NCBI RefSeq assembly: GCF_030815255.1
Contig: NZ_JAUSWN010000002.1
Span: 147,713-211,712, forward strand
Source: Hathewaya limosa
GTDB lineage: Bacteria; Bacillota; Clostridia; Clostridiales; Clostridiaceae
Direction: 5' to 3'
DNA length: 64,000 bases
Shown piece by piece: positions 53,220 to 63,595 of this stretch. The notes beneath the pieces were generated by a model. That model was not told the DNA's origin, made no database searches, and saw only the letters and a list, made by a program, of their open reading frames with translations. Made by a program: the position numbers and the translations under genes. How positions within the stretch are numbered: position 1 is the stretch's first letter; the number at the start of each line of letters is the position of its first letter.

Positions 53220-53558
53220 TTATTTCAATCCTGCCTTGTTAAATAAATCTATCAAAGCTCTTTCTATGTCATCATATTTTTGTCCTTTGGAAGAAATTCT
53301 AGCAATTACTACAAAATCATGACCCGTCTTTAAGTTACTTGAATTAAGTCTATAACTTTCTCTGATTAATCTTTTAACCCTACTTCTAATTACACTTTTT
53401 CCCACCTTTTTACTTACTGATATGCCAAGGCGATTAAAGTTAGTACCATTTCTTTTTACATATAGAACTAAAAGTTTATTAGAAAAAGACTTTCCTCTTT
53501 TATATACAATTCTAAACTCAGAATTTTTTCTGATTTTGTATTTTTTTATTTCGTTCAT
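53220..53558 (-). CDS. rnpA: Ribonuclease P protein component
   Basis: Binds the RNase P RNA and helps cleave 5' leaders from pre-tRNA. 112 residues with RIVYKRGKSFSNKLLVLYV and the RNR-like motif RSRVKRLIRESYR. Follows rpmH after a hairpin, as in most bacteria. The ATG at 53558 starts MNEIKKYKIRKNSEF, the normal family start. Confidence 0.95.
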   Translation of the reverse strand: MNEIKKYKIRKNSEFRIVYKRGKSFSNKLLVLYVKRNGTNFNRLGISVSKKVGKSVIRSRVKRLIRESYRLNSSNLKTGHDFVVIARISSKGQKYDDIERALIDLFNKAGLK

Positions 53559-53577
53559 GCTTCTAACTCCCTACAAA

Positions 53578-53617
53578 TTTTTCTGCATCTGCAGAAAAAG
53601 GCCACAAAAGCGGCCCT
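53578..53617 (-). terminator. Hairpins between rpmH and rnpA
   Basis: Two stems: a 9-bp hairpin (53578-53586 with 53591-53599) and a GGCC-bearing one (53601-53616) with a T-run between. Attenuation or mRNA processing between the two genes is likely. Confidence 0.5.
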
Positions 53618-53751
53618 TATGCTGTTAATCTTTTTCTACCTTTTCTTCTTCTTCTCTTAAGAACGTTTCTTCCTGATGCAGAATTCATTCTCTTTCTGAA
53701 ACCATGCTCTTTTTTTCTTTGTCTCTTTTTTGGTTGGAATGTCATTTTCAT
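53617..53751 (-). CDS. rpmH: 50S ribosomal protein L34
   Basis: A 44-residue, very basic protein (MKMTFQPKKRQRKKEHGFRK...) with the family's FRKRMNSASGRNVLKRRR. Structural protein of the large subunit. AGGGGGTGG precedes ATG. First gene of the operon that runs to jag, and the usual left edge of oriC. Confidence 0.96.
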   Translation of the reverse strand: MKMTFQPKKRQRKKEHGFRKRMNSASGRNVLKRRRRKGRKRLTA

Positions 53752-54032
53752 GCGATCCACCCCCTTCTACTTTTTTAGAATTTTATCGGGAGATTAACTG
53801 AAATTAATCTGTGTTTCCCTTTTACCTTAAATAACAATATAGTTTCTACATAAAAAATAATAAGTTTACTGTCTAAATATATGTAATCTATTGCCATAGA
53901 AACTAACGTTTTAAACAATCTAACTGATTTTAGGGTATTACTATTAAATTATATATTTAGCTTTTAATAATGTCAAGATAACTATTACAGGAATATATTT
54001 GTTAATAAATTTATTTAAATATATCAACTTTT

Positions 54033-54252
54033 TGTGGATAACTTCTTGAATCCCCTTGCTCATTTTGATATATTTAATATGAGTTGTTGATAAATTAATA
54101 AAATTTAAAGTTATACACAGGTTGTGGACAAATATGTGCATAACTTGTTATACTATATATACTTTTCTAAATACGCTGTATATTTTCACCTATTTTTAAT
54201 AAGTTTATTCAAAAATACGGTGTTGATAATTTTTTTTTATATTTGTTGATAA
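54033..54252. other. oriC, upstream DnaA-box cluster
   Basis: The 860 bases between rpmH and dnaA contain no gene. DnaA-box-like 9-mers lie at 54033-54041 (TGTGGATAA), 54085-54093 (TGTTGATAA), 54111-54119 (TTATACACA), 54123-54131 (TGTGGACAA), 54135-54143 (TGTGCATAA), 54221-54229 and 54244-54252 (TGTTGATAA). This is the part left of dnaA in a bipartite origin. Confidence 0.85.
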
Positions 54253-54610
54253 TTTATTATATCATTAATTTATAAACATTTTTACTAACATGTGAATATT
54301 TTAATATGATGTTGTCAACAAATTTAAATAACATAGCTTTTTTTGTTTATTTTATGTTAATACAATGTTTATTACATAAGTTTATCAAAAAAATTTCTTT
54401 TTATTTATTAATAAATTGTTTTATTCTGCAAAGTTATTTTCAATATAATTAATGCAGTGTAATGAAAATTAATAACTAAACTTATATACTATACAGCACT
54501 TACAATTCAGTTATCTCTATAATCTAATAGTAATCTGAGTTAAGAGAGCCACTTTAATATAACTTAAATATAACTTTTCAGAACGAATTATTTGTACTGG
54601 AGGATACAAA

Positions 54611-55963
54611 ATGGAGATCCAACTTAATCAAATTTGGGAAAAAACTATAAATATCATTAAAGGTGAATTAACAGAAGTAAGCTTTAACACATGGATAAAA
54701 AGTATTACTCCTTTAAGTTTGCACCAAAATTCTATAAAATTGCGTGTTCCTAATAATTTTACAAAAGAAATATTAGAAACTAGATATAAGGATTTAATAA
54801 GTAATGCCATTAAAATGATTACATCAAAACAATACGAGATACAATTTCTTATTAGCACATCAGATGTTATGGAAAATGACCCTTTAAAAACAAAAGAAAA
54901 TACTGAAAGAAAAAATATAAATTTAAATGATGAAATGTCTTCTACATTAAATCCTAAATATACTTTTAACTCTTTTGTTATAGGAAATAGTAATAGATTT
55001 GCTCATGCAGCTTCATTAGCCGTAGCGGAGGCCCCTGCCAAAGCATACAATCCCCTATTTATATATGGAGGTGTAGGTCTTGGTAAAACTCACCTAATGC
55101 ATGCTATAGGTCATTATATTCTTCAAAATAATCCTAAAAGCAAAGTCGTTTACGTAACCTCCGAAAAATTTACCAATGAACTAATAAATTCAATTAAAGA
55201 TGATAAAAATGAAGAATTTAGGAATAAATACAGAAATGTTGATGTTTTGCTTATAGATGATATTCAATTCATAGCTGGTAAAGAAAGGACACAAGAAGAA
55301 TTTTTCCATACATTTAATACTTTACATGAAGCAAATAAGCAAATTATTTTATCTAGTGATAGACCACCAAAGGAAATCCCAACATTAGAAGATAGACTAA
55401 GATCTCGTTTCGAATGGGGATTAATTACAGATATTCAGCCACCAGATTTTGAAACTAGAATAGCTATTTTAAAGAAAAAAGCTGATGTTGATAATTTAAA
55501 TATAGACAATGAAGTCATGGTATACATAGCAAATAAAATAAAATCTAACATTAGAGAATTAGAAGGTGCCTTAATTAGAGTTGTAGCATATTCTTCTTTA
55601 ACAAACAAACAAATTAATGTTAACTTAGCTGCAGAAGCGTTAAAGGACATTATTTCTAATAAGCATTCAAAACAGATCACTATAGAATTGATTCAAGATA
55701 TAGTAGCAAATTATTATAATTTAAAAATAGAAGATCTAAAATCATCTAGAAGAACTAGAAACATTGCCTTTCCAAGACAAATCGCAATGTATTTGTGTAG
55801 AAAATTAACTGATATGAGCCTACCTAAAATAGGTGAAGAATTTGGAGGAAGAGATCATACAACTGTTATTCATGCCTATGACAAAATCTCTACAGGGGTA
55901 AAGAAAGATGAGAATCTTGAAAATGTAATTAATGATTTAAGCAAAAAAATTAAACAAGACTAA
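54611..55963 (+). CDS. dnaA: Chromosomal replication initiator protein DnaA
   Basis: AAA+ initiator that binds DnaA boxes, melts the origin and recruits the helicase. Domain I about 1-85, variable linker, ATPase with GGVGLGKTH (about 153-160) and LLIDDIQF (Walker B), DNA-binding domain IV with GGRDHTTVIHAYDKI. 450 residues, normal. GGAGG seven bases before ATG. Box clusters lie on both sides. Confidence 0.98.
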   Translation: MEIQLNQIWEKTINIIKGELTEVSFNTWIKSITPLSLHQNSIKLRVPNNFTKEILETRYKDLISNAIKMITSKQYEIQFLISTSDVMENDPLKTKENTERKNINLNDEMSSTLNPKYTFNSFVIGNSNRFAHAASLAVAEAPAKAYNPLFIYGGVGLGKTHLMHAIGHYILQNNPKSKVVYVTSEKFTNELINSIKDDKNEEFRNKYRNVDVLLIDDIQFIAGKERTQEEFFHTFNTLHEANKQIILSSDRPPKEIPTLEDRLRSRFEWGLITDIQPPDFETRIAILKKKADVDNLNIDNEVMVYIANKIKSNIRELEGALIRVVAYSSLTNKQINVNLAAEALKDIISNKHSKQITIELIQDIVANYYNLKIEDLKSSRRTRNIAFPRQIAMYLCRKLTDMSLPKIGEEFGGRDHTTVIHAYDKISTGVKKDENLENVINDLSKKIKQD

Positions 55964-55998
55964 AATTAACATGTGTTTATAATATATATGTATTACTA

Positions 55999-56210
55999 TG
56001 TGGATAAAAATTTTATAAAAAACTATTGTGGATTACTGTGGATAAAAGTAAAATAATATTACTAACTTATCCACATTAATTTTTGTTCGTTTTTCGTTTA
56101 GTACTAACCGTTCTATAGGGTTATCCACATATTCACACTCCCTATTACTATTACTACTAAAAAAATATATATATCTTATCTATCTATATGAAATTTTAAC
56201 CTGTTGATAA
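55999..56210. other. oriC, unwinding region between dnaA and dnaN
   Basis: DnaA boxes at 55999-56007, 56037-56045, 56067-56075, 56121-56129 and 56202-56210, with a weaker one at 56027-56035. The 56121 box is followed by a short CTCCC stretch, six CTA/TTA triplets (56142-56159, DnaA-trios read on the other strand) and an AT run to 56190. This order matches the bacterial basal unwinding system. Confidence 0.85.
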
Positions 56211-56225
56211 GGAGGGTTTTTAAAT

Positions 56226-57329
56226 ATGAAATTTTCAGTAGAAAAAAGCAAATTACAAGAAGCTATATCAAATGCTCAAAAAGCTATTACAGGAAAAACA
56301 ACAATGCCGGTTCTTCAAGGTATTTACATTAAGGCAATGGATAATGAACTAACAATAATAGGATCAGATATAGATCTTACTATTGAAACAAAGATAGAAG
56401 CTGATGTTATAGAACCAGGAACAATCGTTGTAGATGCTAGATTATTTGGAGAAATTATAAGAAAATTACCTAACGCACCAGTTTTAGTTGAATCTATGGA
56501 AAATAACACAATAACTATTCAGTGTTTAAAATCTATTGCAACTTTGATACATATGAATGCTGATGAATATCCCAATTTACCAAAAATAAATGAAAATATG
56601 ATTTTTACAATACCTCAAGGTCTAATGAAAAATATGATAAAAGGCACTATTTTTGCTATTGCCCAAGATGAAACTAGACCAATTTTAACCGGAATTTTAT
56701 TTGAGGTTAAAGATGGAAAACTTAATTTAGTAGCACTTGATGGGTATAGGGTTGCTCTAAGAAGAGAAAATATAGATAGTGCCAATAGTATAAATGCTGT
56801 AATTCCAGGAAAAACATTAAATGAGGTATCTAAAATTTTAGAAGAAAGTGATAATCCAACACATATTACCTTTACACCTAACCACATTTTATTTAACCTT
56901 GGAAATACTAGGGTTATATCTAGACTTTTAGAAGGAGAATTTATTAAGTATGAATCCATAATTCCTAAAGAGTATAACTTAAAGGTATTAGTAAAAAAAT
57001 GTGATATCTTAAATAGTATTGAAAGAGCATCTCTTATGGGTAAAGAAGGTAAAACTAATCTTGTAAAATTAGATGTTGAAGATGAAAATATGATTATAAC
57101 TTCTAATTCTCAATTGGGAAAAGCTAGGGAAGAAGTTCCAATTATTTTGCAAGGAGAATCTTTAAAAATTGCATTTAACTCGAAGTATTTAATCGATGTG
57201 TTTAAAATTATGGATGAGGAAGAAGTTGTTATGGAGTTTTCTAGTAGCATAAGTCCTTGTGTTATTAAAAATAAGGAAAATGATAATTGCTCTTATCTTT
57301 TATTACCAGTAAGACTTTTAGAAAACTAA
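56226..57329 (+). CDS. dnaN: DNA polymerase III beta subunit (sliding clamp)
   Basis: Ring-shaped clamp that tethers the polymerase. 367 residues made of three like domains; starts MKFSVEKSKLQEAI and ends YLLLPVRLLEN. AAGGAGGG before ATG. Follows oriC and is followed by yaaA. Confidence 0.97.
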   Translation: MKFSVEKSKLQEAISNAQKAITGKTTMPVLQGIYIKAMDNELTIIGSDIDLTIETKIEADVIEPGTIVVDARLFGEIIRKLPNAPVLVESMENNTITIQCLKSIATLIHMNADEYPNLPKINENMIFTIPQGLMKNMIKGTIFAIAQDETRPILTGILFEVKDGKLNLVALDGYRVALRRENIDSANSINAVIPGKTLNEVSKILEESDNPTHITFTPNHILFNLGNTRVISRLLEGEFIKYESIIPKEYNLKVLVKKCDILNSIERASLMGKEGKTNLVKLDVEDENMIITSNSQLGKAREEVPIILQGESLKIAFNSKYLIDVFKIMDEEEVVMEFSSSISPCVIKNKENDNCSYLLLPVRLLEN

Positions 57330-57360
57330 ATTTACATACAAAATAGAAAGAGGAATTTTT

Positions 57361-57567
57361 ATGGAAGAAATAAAAATTAGTTCCGAATTTATAAAATTAG
57401 ATGCCTTTATGAAATGGGCAAGTATTGTTTCTACAGGAGTAGAGGCAAAAATGTATATCTTAGATGGTGAAGTTATGGTAAATGGAGAAGTTGAAGATAG
57501 ACGTGGAAAAAAACTTTATAAAGGTGATATTATAAGTTTTAATAACGAAGAATATAAAGTCATATAA
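57361..57567 (+). CDS. yaaA: S4 domain protein YaaA
   Basis: 68-residue S4-like RNA-binding protein: FIKLDAFMKWASIVSTGVEAK then DGEVMVNGEVEDRRGKK. In relatives it takes part in large-subunit assembly. It lies between dnaN and recF, the usual place. AGAGG before ATG. Confidence 0.93.
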   Translation: MEEIKISSEFIKLDAFMKWASIVSTGVEAKMYILDGEVMVNGEVEDRRGKKLYKGDIISFNNEEYKVI

Positions 57568-57594
57568 TAATTTTAGGAACTAACTAAATTAACG

Positions 57595-57615
57595 CCTGTA
57601 ATTTGAAATTACAGG
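57595..57615 (+). terminator. Hairpin after yaaA
   Basis: A 10-bp perfect stem (57595-57604 with 57606-57615, loop of one base in the ideal fold, probably three or more). T-tail weak. Confidence 0.4.
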
Positions 57616-57690
57616 TATTAATTTATTATTTAAATTAGGTATAATAGTAGATAAATATAATTTATGATATAATAGAGTTTAGGTGTTTTT

Positions 57691-58782
57691 ATGTATATTA
57701 AAGATATTCAGTTAGTCAATTTTAGAAATTATGAAAATCAATATATTAAGTTTTGTGATGGGGTAAATGTTTTTGTAGGAGACAACGCTAAGGGAAAAAC
57801 AAATATCCTAGAAGCAATTTATTACTGTAGCCTTGGAAAGTCTCATAGAACTAATTCTGATAAAGATTTAATAAAATGGGGATGTGAAGAGGCTTATATT
57901 AATGTTTACGTACAAAAAAAACCTTTAGATAAAAAGATAGAACTTAAGATTTTCAAACAAGGAAAAAAAGGGGTAAATATTAATTCTATTAAAATTACAA
58001 AATTATCTGATCTTATGGGCGTTTTAAATACTGTAATTTTTTCACCTGAAGATTTAAAAATCGTAAAAGATTCTCCTTCTTACCGAAGGAAGTTTTTGGA
58101 TATAGAACTTTGCAAACTAAGTAAAAGATACTTTTATCATCTTTCACAATATAAAAAAATATTAGGTGAAAGAAATGCAGCTATGAAAAAAATTAAGGAT
58201 TTGAGTATTTTAGATATTTACGATGTTCAACTTAGTAATATAGGTGCAAAAATAATTAAAAGTAGATTAGATTATGTAGAAAAATTGAATGAGAAGGGTT
58301 CTACAGTTCATAAGGAGATAACTTGTGATAAGGAAAATATAAAATTCCAATATATAACTCCTATTAAAAATACAGAGGATATACAAAATGAACTTTATGC
58401 ACTTTTGGTTAAGAATAGAAATAAGGACTTAGATCATAGAAATACTTCAATAGGTCCTCATAGAGATGATTTTTCTATAGAAATTAACGGGGTAGATACT
58501 AGGGTTTACGGTTCCCAAGGGCAACAACGGACTTCTGTACTTACCATAAAGTTTGCATCCTTGTATATTATAAAAGAACTTACAGGAGAATTTCCTGTAC
58601 TTTTGTTAGATGATGTTTTGTCTGAACTTGATACAAATAGGCAAAGATATATATTGAGTTCACTTAATGAAGTACAGACTATTATAACTTGTACAGGGAT
58701 AAATGAAATTGAAAAATATACAAATTTAGAGAGATGCCGTATTTTTAACGTATTAGAGGGTATGGTAACTGAAAAAGTTTAA
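57691..58782 (+). CDS. recF: DNA replication and repair protein RecF
   Basis: SMC-like ATPase that loads RecA at gaps. Walker A GDNAKGKTN (near 30), signature YGSQGQQRT (near 270) and Walker B LLLDDVLSELD (near 305). 363 residues, full length. AGGTG lies several bases before ATG. The next gene, remB, begins 24 bases after the stop. Confidence 0.96.
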   Translation: MYIKDIQLVNFRNYENQYIKFCDGVNVFVGDNAKGKTNILEAIYYCSLGKSHRTNSDKDLIKWGCEEAYINVYVQKKPLDKKIELKIFKQGKKGVNINSIKITKLSDLMGVLNTVIFSPEDLKIVKDSPSYRRKFLDIELCKLSKRYFYHLSQYKKILGERNAAMKKIKDLSILDIYDVQLSNIGAKIIKSRLDYVEKLNEKGSTVHKEITCDKENIKFQYITPIKNTEDIQNELYALLVKNRNKDLDHRNTSIGPHRDDFSIEINGVDTRVYGSQGQQRTSVLTIKFASLYIIKELTGEFPVLLLDDVLSELDTNRQRYILSSLNEVQTIITCTGINEIEKYTNLERCRIFNVLEGMVTEKV

Positions 58783-58806
58783 ATGGTGATTTTGAGGAGG
58801 AAACTT

Positions 58807-59070
58807 ATGTTTTTGCATTTGGGTGAAAATGTAGTTGTTCCAATAAAGGATGTTATTGGTATATTCGACATGGAAACAACTATGTACAGTTCTGATACAA
58901 TTCAATTTTTACGCTTAGCTGAAGAAGATGGTTTTGTAGAAAGAATTACAAAAGAAAAACCGAAATCTTTCGTGGTTGCGGAGGTTAATAAAAAGAGTAA
59001 AATATTTTTATCTCCTATATCCTCAACAACCCTATGTAAGAGAACTGAAAATTTTTATTATGACCTTTAG
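58807..59070 (+). CDS. remB: Extracellular matrix regulator RemB (DUF370)
   Basis: 87-residue DUF370 protein, MFLHLGENVVVPIKDVIGIFD. In B. subtilis the gene sits between recF and gyrB and affects matrix genes; the exact role here is unknown. GAGGAGG six bases before the ATG at 58807 excludes an ATG at 58783. Confidence 0.9.
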   Translation: MFLHLGENVVVPIKDVIGIFDMETTMYSSDTIQFLRLAEEDGFVERITKEKPKSFVVAEVNKKSKIFLSPISSTTLCKRTENFYYDL

Positions 59071-59128
59071 TATTATCGTATAAAGAAATAATTATTATAA
59101 CATCTTTTAACTTAGTTAGGAGGAAACA

Positions 59129-61036
59129 ATGAGTAATAATCAAATTTATGATGAAAGTCAAATACAAGTATTAGAAGGCTTGGAAGCTGTAAGAAAAAGA
59201 CCAGGTATGTATATAGGAAGTACTAGTTTAAGAGGCTTACATCACTTAGTTTATGAAATCGTTGATAACAGTATTGATGAAGCATTAGCAGGGTATTGTA
59301 AAAACATAGAGGTAAAAGTACATAAGGATAATTCTGTTGAAATAACAGATGATGGAAGAGGTATTCCAGTAGGAATGCACCCTAAATTAAAAAAACCTAC
59401 CCTAGAAGTAATTATGACAGTACTTCATGCAGGTGGTAAGTTTGGTGGAGAAGGATATAAAGTTTCTGGAGGTTTACATGGTGTTGGTGCATCAGTTGTT
59501 AATGCATTATCTAAATCATGTAAGGTTGAGGTTACTAGAGATGGTAATGTATATTCTCAGGAATATGAAAGAGGTAAAGTGGTAACCGATGTACAAATTA
59601 TAGGTAAGGCTGAAGGGCATGGAACTAAAGTTTATTTTGATCCAGATCCACAAATTTTTGAGGAAATTGAGTTTGATTATGACATACTATCTCAAAGATT
59701 AAGGGAACTTGCATTTTTAAATAAAGGAATAAGAATAATACTTAACTTTGAAAAGAATGAAAAAGTAACAGAGTTTCATTACGAAGGTGGAATAAAATCT
59801 TTTGTTCAGTACTTAAATAGAAACAAACAAAATCTTCATCCTGAACCTGTATACGTTGAGGGGGAAAAGGATGGTTCTATGGTTGAATTAGCTCTGCAAT
59901 ATAATGATTCTTATTCAGAGAATATATATTCTTTTGCTAATAACATAGATACAGTGGAAGGTGGAACACACCTAGCAGGATTTAAAACTGCATTAACTCG
60001 TGTTTTAAATGATTATGCTAAAAAATTTGGTTTCTTAAAAGAAAGCGATAAAAATCTATCTGGAGATGATATAAGAGAAGGGTTAACTGCTGTAGTATCA
60101 GTAAAACTTACAGAACCTCAGTTTGAAGGACAAACAAAAACAAAACTTGGAAATAGTGAAATGCGTGGAATTGTAGATTCTATTTTCAGTGAAACTTTTG
60201 GATATTTCTTAGAGGAAAACCCACAAGTAGCAAAAATCATAGTTGATAAAGCATTAGGTGCTGCAAGAGCTAGAGAAGCAGCAAGGAAGGCAAGAGAACT
60301 TACTAGACGTAAATCAGTTCTTGAAAGTACATCATTACCAGGAAAGCTTGCAGATTGTTCATCTAAAAATCCTGAAGAGTGTGAAGTTTATCTAGTCGAA
60401 GGAGAATCAGCAGGAGGTTCTGCAAAACAAGGTAGAAATAGAGCATTTCAGGCTATACTGCCTCTAAAAGGTAAAATAATGAATGTAGAAAAACAAAGAT
60501 TAGATAAGATGTTAAGTTCACAGGAAATAAGATCTTTAATAACAGCTATAGGAGCAGGAATTGGTAAAGATTTCGATTTATCAAAGATAAGATACAATAG
60601 AATAATTATTATGACCGATGCCGATGTTGATGGTGCTCATATCAGAACTCTTTTATTAACATTCTTCTACAGATATATGAATGAATTAGTAAAAGAAGGA
60701 CATATATACATTGCTCAACCACCATTATACAAAGTTACAAAAAGCAGAAAGGACTATTATTCATATAATGATAATGAACTTGAAAACTTGCTTTTAGAAA
60801 TAGGTGGTAAAGATAAAAATACTCAAATCCAAAGATATAAAGGTCTTGGAGAGATGGATGCTGAACAATTATGGGAAACTACAATGAACCCAGAAAATAG
60901 AATTTTACTTCAAGTTACTATAGAAGATGCTATGGCAGCGGATGAGATGTTTACTATATTGATGGGAGACAAAGTAGAACCTCGTAGAGAATTTATACAA
61001 GAGAATGCTAAATCAGTTAAGAATTTAGATATTTAG
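59129..61036 (+). CDS. gyrB: DNA gyrase subunit B
   Basis: ATPase subunit that supplies energy for negative supercoiling. GHKL fold with DDGRGIPVG (near 75) and GGLHGVGASVVNA (near 115). TOPRIM part with EGESAGGSAKQGRNR (near 425) and MTDADVDGAH (near 500). 635 residues, standard. TTAGGAGG before ATG. Operon with gyrA, 62 bases apart. Confidence 0.98.
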   Translation: MSNNQIYDESQIQVLEGLEAVRKRPGMYIGSTSLRGLHHLVYEIVDNSIDEALAGYCKNIEVKVHKDNSVEITDDGRGIPVGMHPKLKKPTLEVIMTVLHAGGKFGGEGYKVSGGLHGVGASVVNALSKSCKVEVTRDGNVYSQEYERGKVVTDVQIIGKAEGHGTKVYFDPDPQIFEEIEFDYDILSQRLRELAFLNKGIRIILNFEKNEKVTEFHYEGGIKSFVQYLNRNKQNLHPEPVYVEGEKDGSMVELALQYNDSYSENIYSFANNIDTVEGGTHLAGFKTALTRVLNDYAKKFGFLKESDKNLSGDDIREGLTAVVSVKLTEPQFEGQTKTKLGNSEMRGIVDSIFSETFGYFLEENPQVAKIIVDKALGAARAREAARKARELTRRKSVLESTSLPGKLADCSSKNPEECEVYLVEGESAGGSAKQGRNRAFQAILPLKGKIMNVEKQRLDKMLSSQEIRSLITAIGAGIGKDFDLSKIRYNRIIIMTDADVDGAHIRTLLLTFFYRYMNELVKEGHIYIAQPPLYKVTKSRKDYYSYNDNELENLLLEIGGKDKNTQIQRYKGLGEMDAEQLWETTMNPENRILLQVTIEDAMAADEMFTILMGDKVEPRREFIQENAKSVKNLDI

Positions 61037-61098
61037 ATAGAAAAATAATTTACGTATGTAATTAAGATATGGATTAAAGTTAAGAAGAGGTGTAATTA

Positions 61099-63558
61099 AT
61101 GAATAATACCGGGAAAGTTTCACAGGTTGATATAAGACATGAGATGAAGAAGTCTTATATAGATTATGCTATGAGTGTAATTGCAAGCCGTGCTTTGCCA
61201 GACGTTAGAGATGGATTAAAGCCGGTTCATAGAAGAATACTTTATTCTATGCATGAACTTGGATTAACACCTGAAAAAGGATATAGAAAATGTGCTAGAA
61301 TTGTCGGAGACGTTTTAGGTAAATATCATCCACATGGAGATAGTTCTGTTTATGAAGCTTTAGTTAGGATGGCTCAGGACTTTTCTATTAGATATACACT
61401 AGTAGATGGTCACGGAAACTTTGGTTCTGTTGATGGTGATTCTGCAGCTGCAATGAGATATACAGAAGCAAAGATGGATAAAATTACTGCACAAATGTTA
61501 AGAGATATAAATAAAAAGACAGTAGATTTTATGCCTAACTTTGATGGAGAAGAACAAGAACCAGTAGTATTACCTTCAAGATTTCCTAATCTTTTAGTAA
61601 ATGGAGCATCTGGTATAGCAGTTGGTATGGCAACTAATATACCACCTCATAACTTAAATGAGGTTATAGAAGGTATAATAATGCTTATAGATGATCCTGA
61701 AGTTACAATTAGTGATTTAATGACTATAATTCAAGGACCTGATTTTCCTACATCAGGTACTATTTTAGGTAAATCAGGAATAAGAAGTGCATATGAAACA
61801 GGTAAAGGTAGAATTCTTGTAAGAGCTAAAACAGAAATAGAAGAGCATAAAAATAGACAAAGAATAATAGTTACAGAACTTCCTTATCAGGTTAATAAGG
61901 CGAAATTAATAGAGAGTATTGCTAACCTTGTTAAGGAAAAGAAAATAGATGGTATTTCAGATCTTAGAGATGAATCAGATAGAGATGGAATGAGAATAGT
62001 AATAGATCTTAAAAAGGATGCCAATGCAAATATAATTTTAAACAGGTTATATAAACATACTAAAATGCAAGATACATTTGGAGCAATTATGCTTGTATTA
62101 GTAGATGGTGAACCTAAGATTTTAAATTTAAAAGAGATCCTACAAAACTATGTTAAGTTCCAAGAAGAAGTAATAAGAAGAAGAACTCAATTTGAATTAG
62201 AAAAGGCTAAAGATAGAGCTCATATTTTAGAAGGATTAAAAATAGCATTAGATAATATTGATGCTGTAATATCTTTAATTAGATCATCTAAAACAGCAGC
62301 AGAGGCTAAAGATGGTTTAATGAATAAATTTAATCTATCAGAAAAACAAGCTCAAGCTATTTTAGATATGAAACTTCAAAGGCTTACAGGTCTTGAAAGA
62401 GAAAAAATTGAAAATGAGTATAATGAATTAATAAAATTAATAGCTCATTTAGAAGCAATTTTATCTGATGAACAATTAGTTCTAAATATCATTAAAGAAG
62501 AGTTATTAGAAATAAAACAAAAATTTGGTGATGAAAGAAGAACTAATATAGATCTTAATTCAATTGAAGCAGGCATTAATATAGAAGATCTAATTGATGA
62601 TGAGGATATGGTAATTACATTAACTCATAATGGCTATATTAAGAGATTACCAGCAGATACTTATAGTTCTCAAAGAAGAGGTGGAAAAGGAATACAAGCG
62701 ATGACCACAAAGGAAGATGACTTTGTAGAACATATATTTATAACATCAACACATAATAACTTGTTATTCTTTACTAATAAGGGAAGAGCATATGCTTTAA
62801 AGGTATATACAATACCTGAAGCTGGTAGAACTGCAAAGGGAATGAATGTAGTGAATATATTACCATTGGATCAAGATGAAAGAATTCAAGCAGTATTACC
62901 AGTAAGGGAATTTGAAGAAGATAAATTCTTAATAATGGGAACTAAAAATGGAATTATTAAGAAAACATCATTGTCTGCATATTCTTCTATAAGAAAAAAT
63001 GGTGTTATAGCCATTAAGCTAAGAGAAGACGATGAACTTATAGGGGTAAGGATGACCAATGGAGAAAGTGAAATCTTATTTATAACTAAGAATGGTTATT
63101 CTATAAGATTTGATGAAAGTGATGTAAGAGCCATGGGTAGATCCGCAACAGGTGTTAAAGCAATGACTTTAAGAGATGGAGATATTGCAGTTGGCATGGA
63201 AGTTGCTAAAGAGGATGAAGAATTACTAGTAGTGAGCCAAAATGGTTTTGGAAAGAGAACCTCAGTTTCAGAATATCCAATGAGACACAGAGGTGGAAAA
63301 GGTGTTATAACTTATAAGGTATCGGAAAAAACAGGACCTTTAGTTGGAGCTAGAATAGTAAAAGATAGTGATGAGATAATGCTTATAAACGATAGTGGTG
63401 TTGCTATAAGATTAAATGTTTCAGGCATATCTTCATCTGGAAGAAACACAATGGGTGTTACATTAATGAGAACTAGTGATGGTGAAATAATTGTAGCAAT
63501 AGCAAAAATTATTTGTGAAGATGACCAACAACATGAGATTAATGAAATAGAAGAATAA
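61099..63558 (+). CDS. gyrA: DNA gyrase subunit A
   Basis: DNA-cleaving subunit. Catalytic Tyr in AAMRYTEAKM (near 123); quinolone region HPHGDSSVYEALVRM has the usual Ser (sensitive form). GyrA-box QRRGGKG opens the C-terminal beta-pinwheel, which ends in an acidic tail. 819 residues. GAAGAGGTG before ATG. Terminated right after. Confidence 0.98.
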   Translation: MNNTGKVSQVDIRHEMKKSYIDYAMSVIASRALPDVRDGLKPVHRRILYSMHELGLTPEKGYRKCARIVGDVLGKYHPHGDSSVYEALVRMAQDFSIRYTLVDGHGNFGSVDGDSAAAMRYTEAKMDKITAQMLRDINKKTVDFMPNFDGEEQEPVVLPSRFPNLLVNGASGIAVGMATNIPPHNLNEVIEGIIMLIDDPEVTISDLMTIIQGPDFPTSGTILGKSGIRSAYETGKGRILVRAKTEIEEHKNRQRIIVTELPYQVNKAKLIESIANLVKEKKIDGISDLRDESDRDGMRIVIDLKKDANANIILNRLYKHTKMQDTFGAIMLVLVDGEPKILNLKEILQNYVKFQEEVIRRRTQFELEKAKDRAHILEGLKIALDNIDAVISLIRSSKTAAEAKDGLMNKFNLSEKQAQAILDMKLQRLTGLEREKIENEYNELIKLIAHLEAILSDEQLVLNIIKEELLEIKQKFGDERRTNIDLNSIEAGINIEDLIDDEDMVITLTHNGYIKRLPADTYSSQRRGGKGIQAMTTKEDDFVEHIFITSTHNNLLFFTNKGRAYALKVYTIPEAGRTAKGMNVVNILPLDQDERIQAVLPVREFEEDKFLIMGTKNGIIKKTSLSAYSSIRKNGVIAIKLREDDELIGVRMTNGESEILFITKNGYSIRFDESDVRAMGRSATGVKAMTLRDGDIAVGMEVAKEDEELLVVSQNGFGKRTSVSEYPMRHRGGKGVITYKVSEKTGPLVGARIVKDSDEIMLINDSGVAIRLNVSGISSSGRNTMGVTLMRTSDGEIIVAIAKIICEDDQQHEINEIEE

Positions 63559-63566
63559 ATGAATTT

Positions 63567-63595
63567 AAAGCTAGGGGAATAATTCCTCTAGCTTT
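63567..63595 (+). terminator. Terminator after gyrA
   Basis: A 14-bp perfect stem (63567-63580 with 63582-63595; the loop widens in practice) with a T-run. Confidence 0.85.

Noticed and set aside
54519..54524. dnaA promoter from a TATAAT box
   Set aside because: No acceptable -35 at 16-18 bases was found, so I do not place the promoter.
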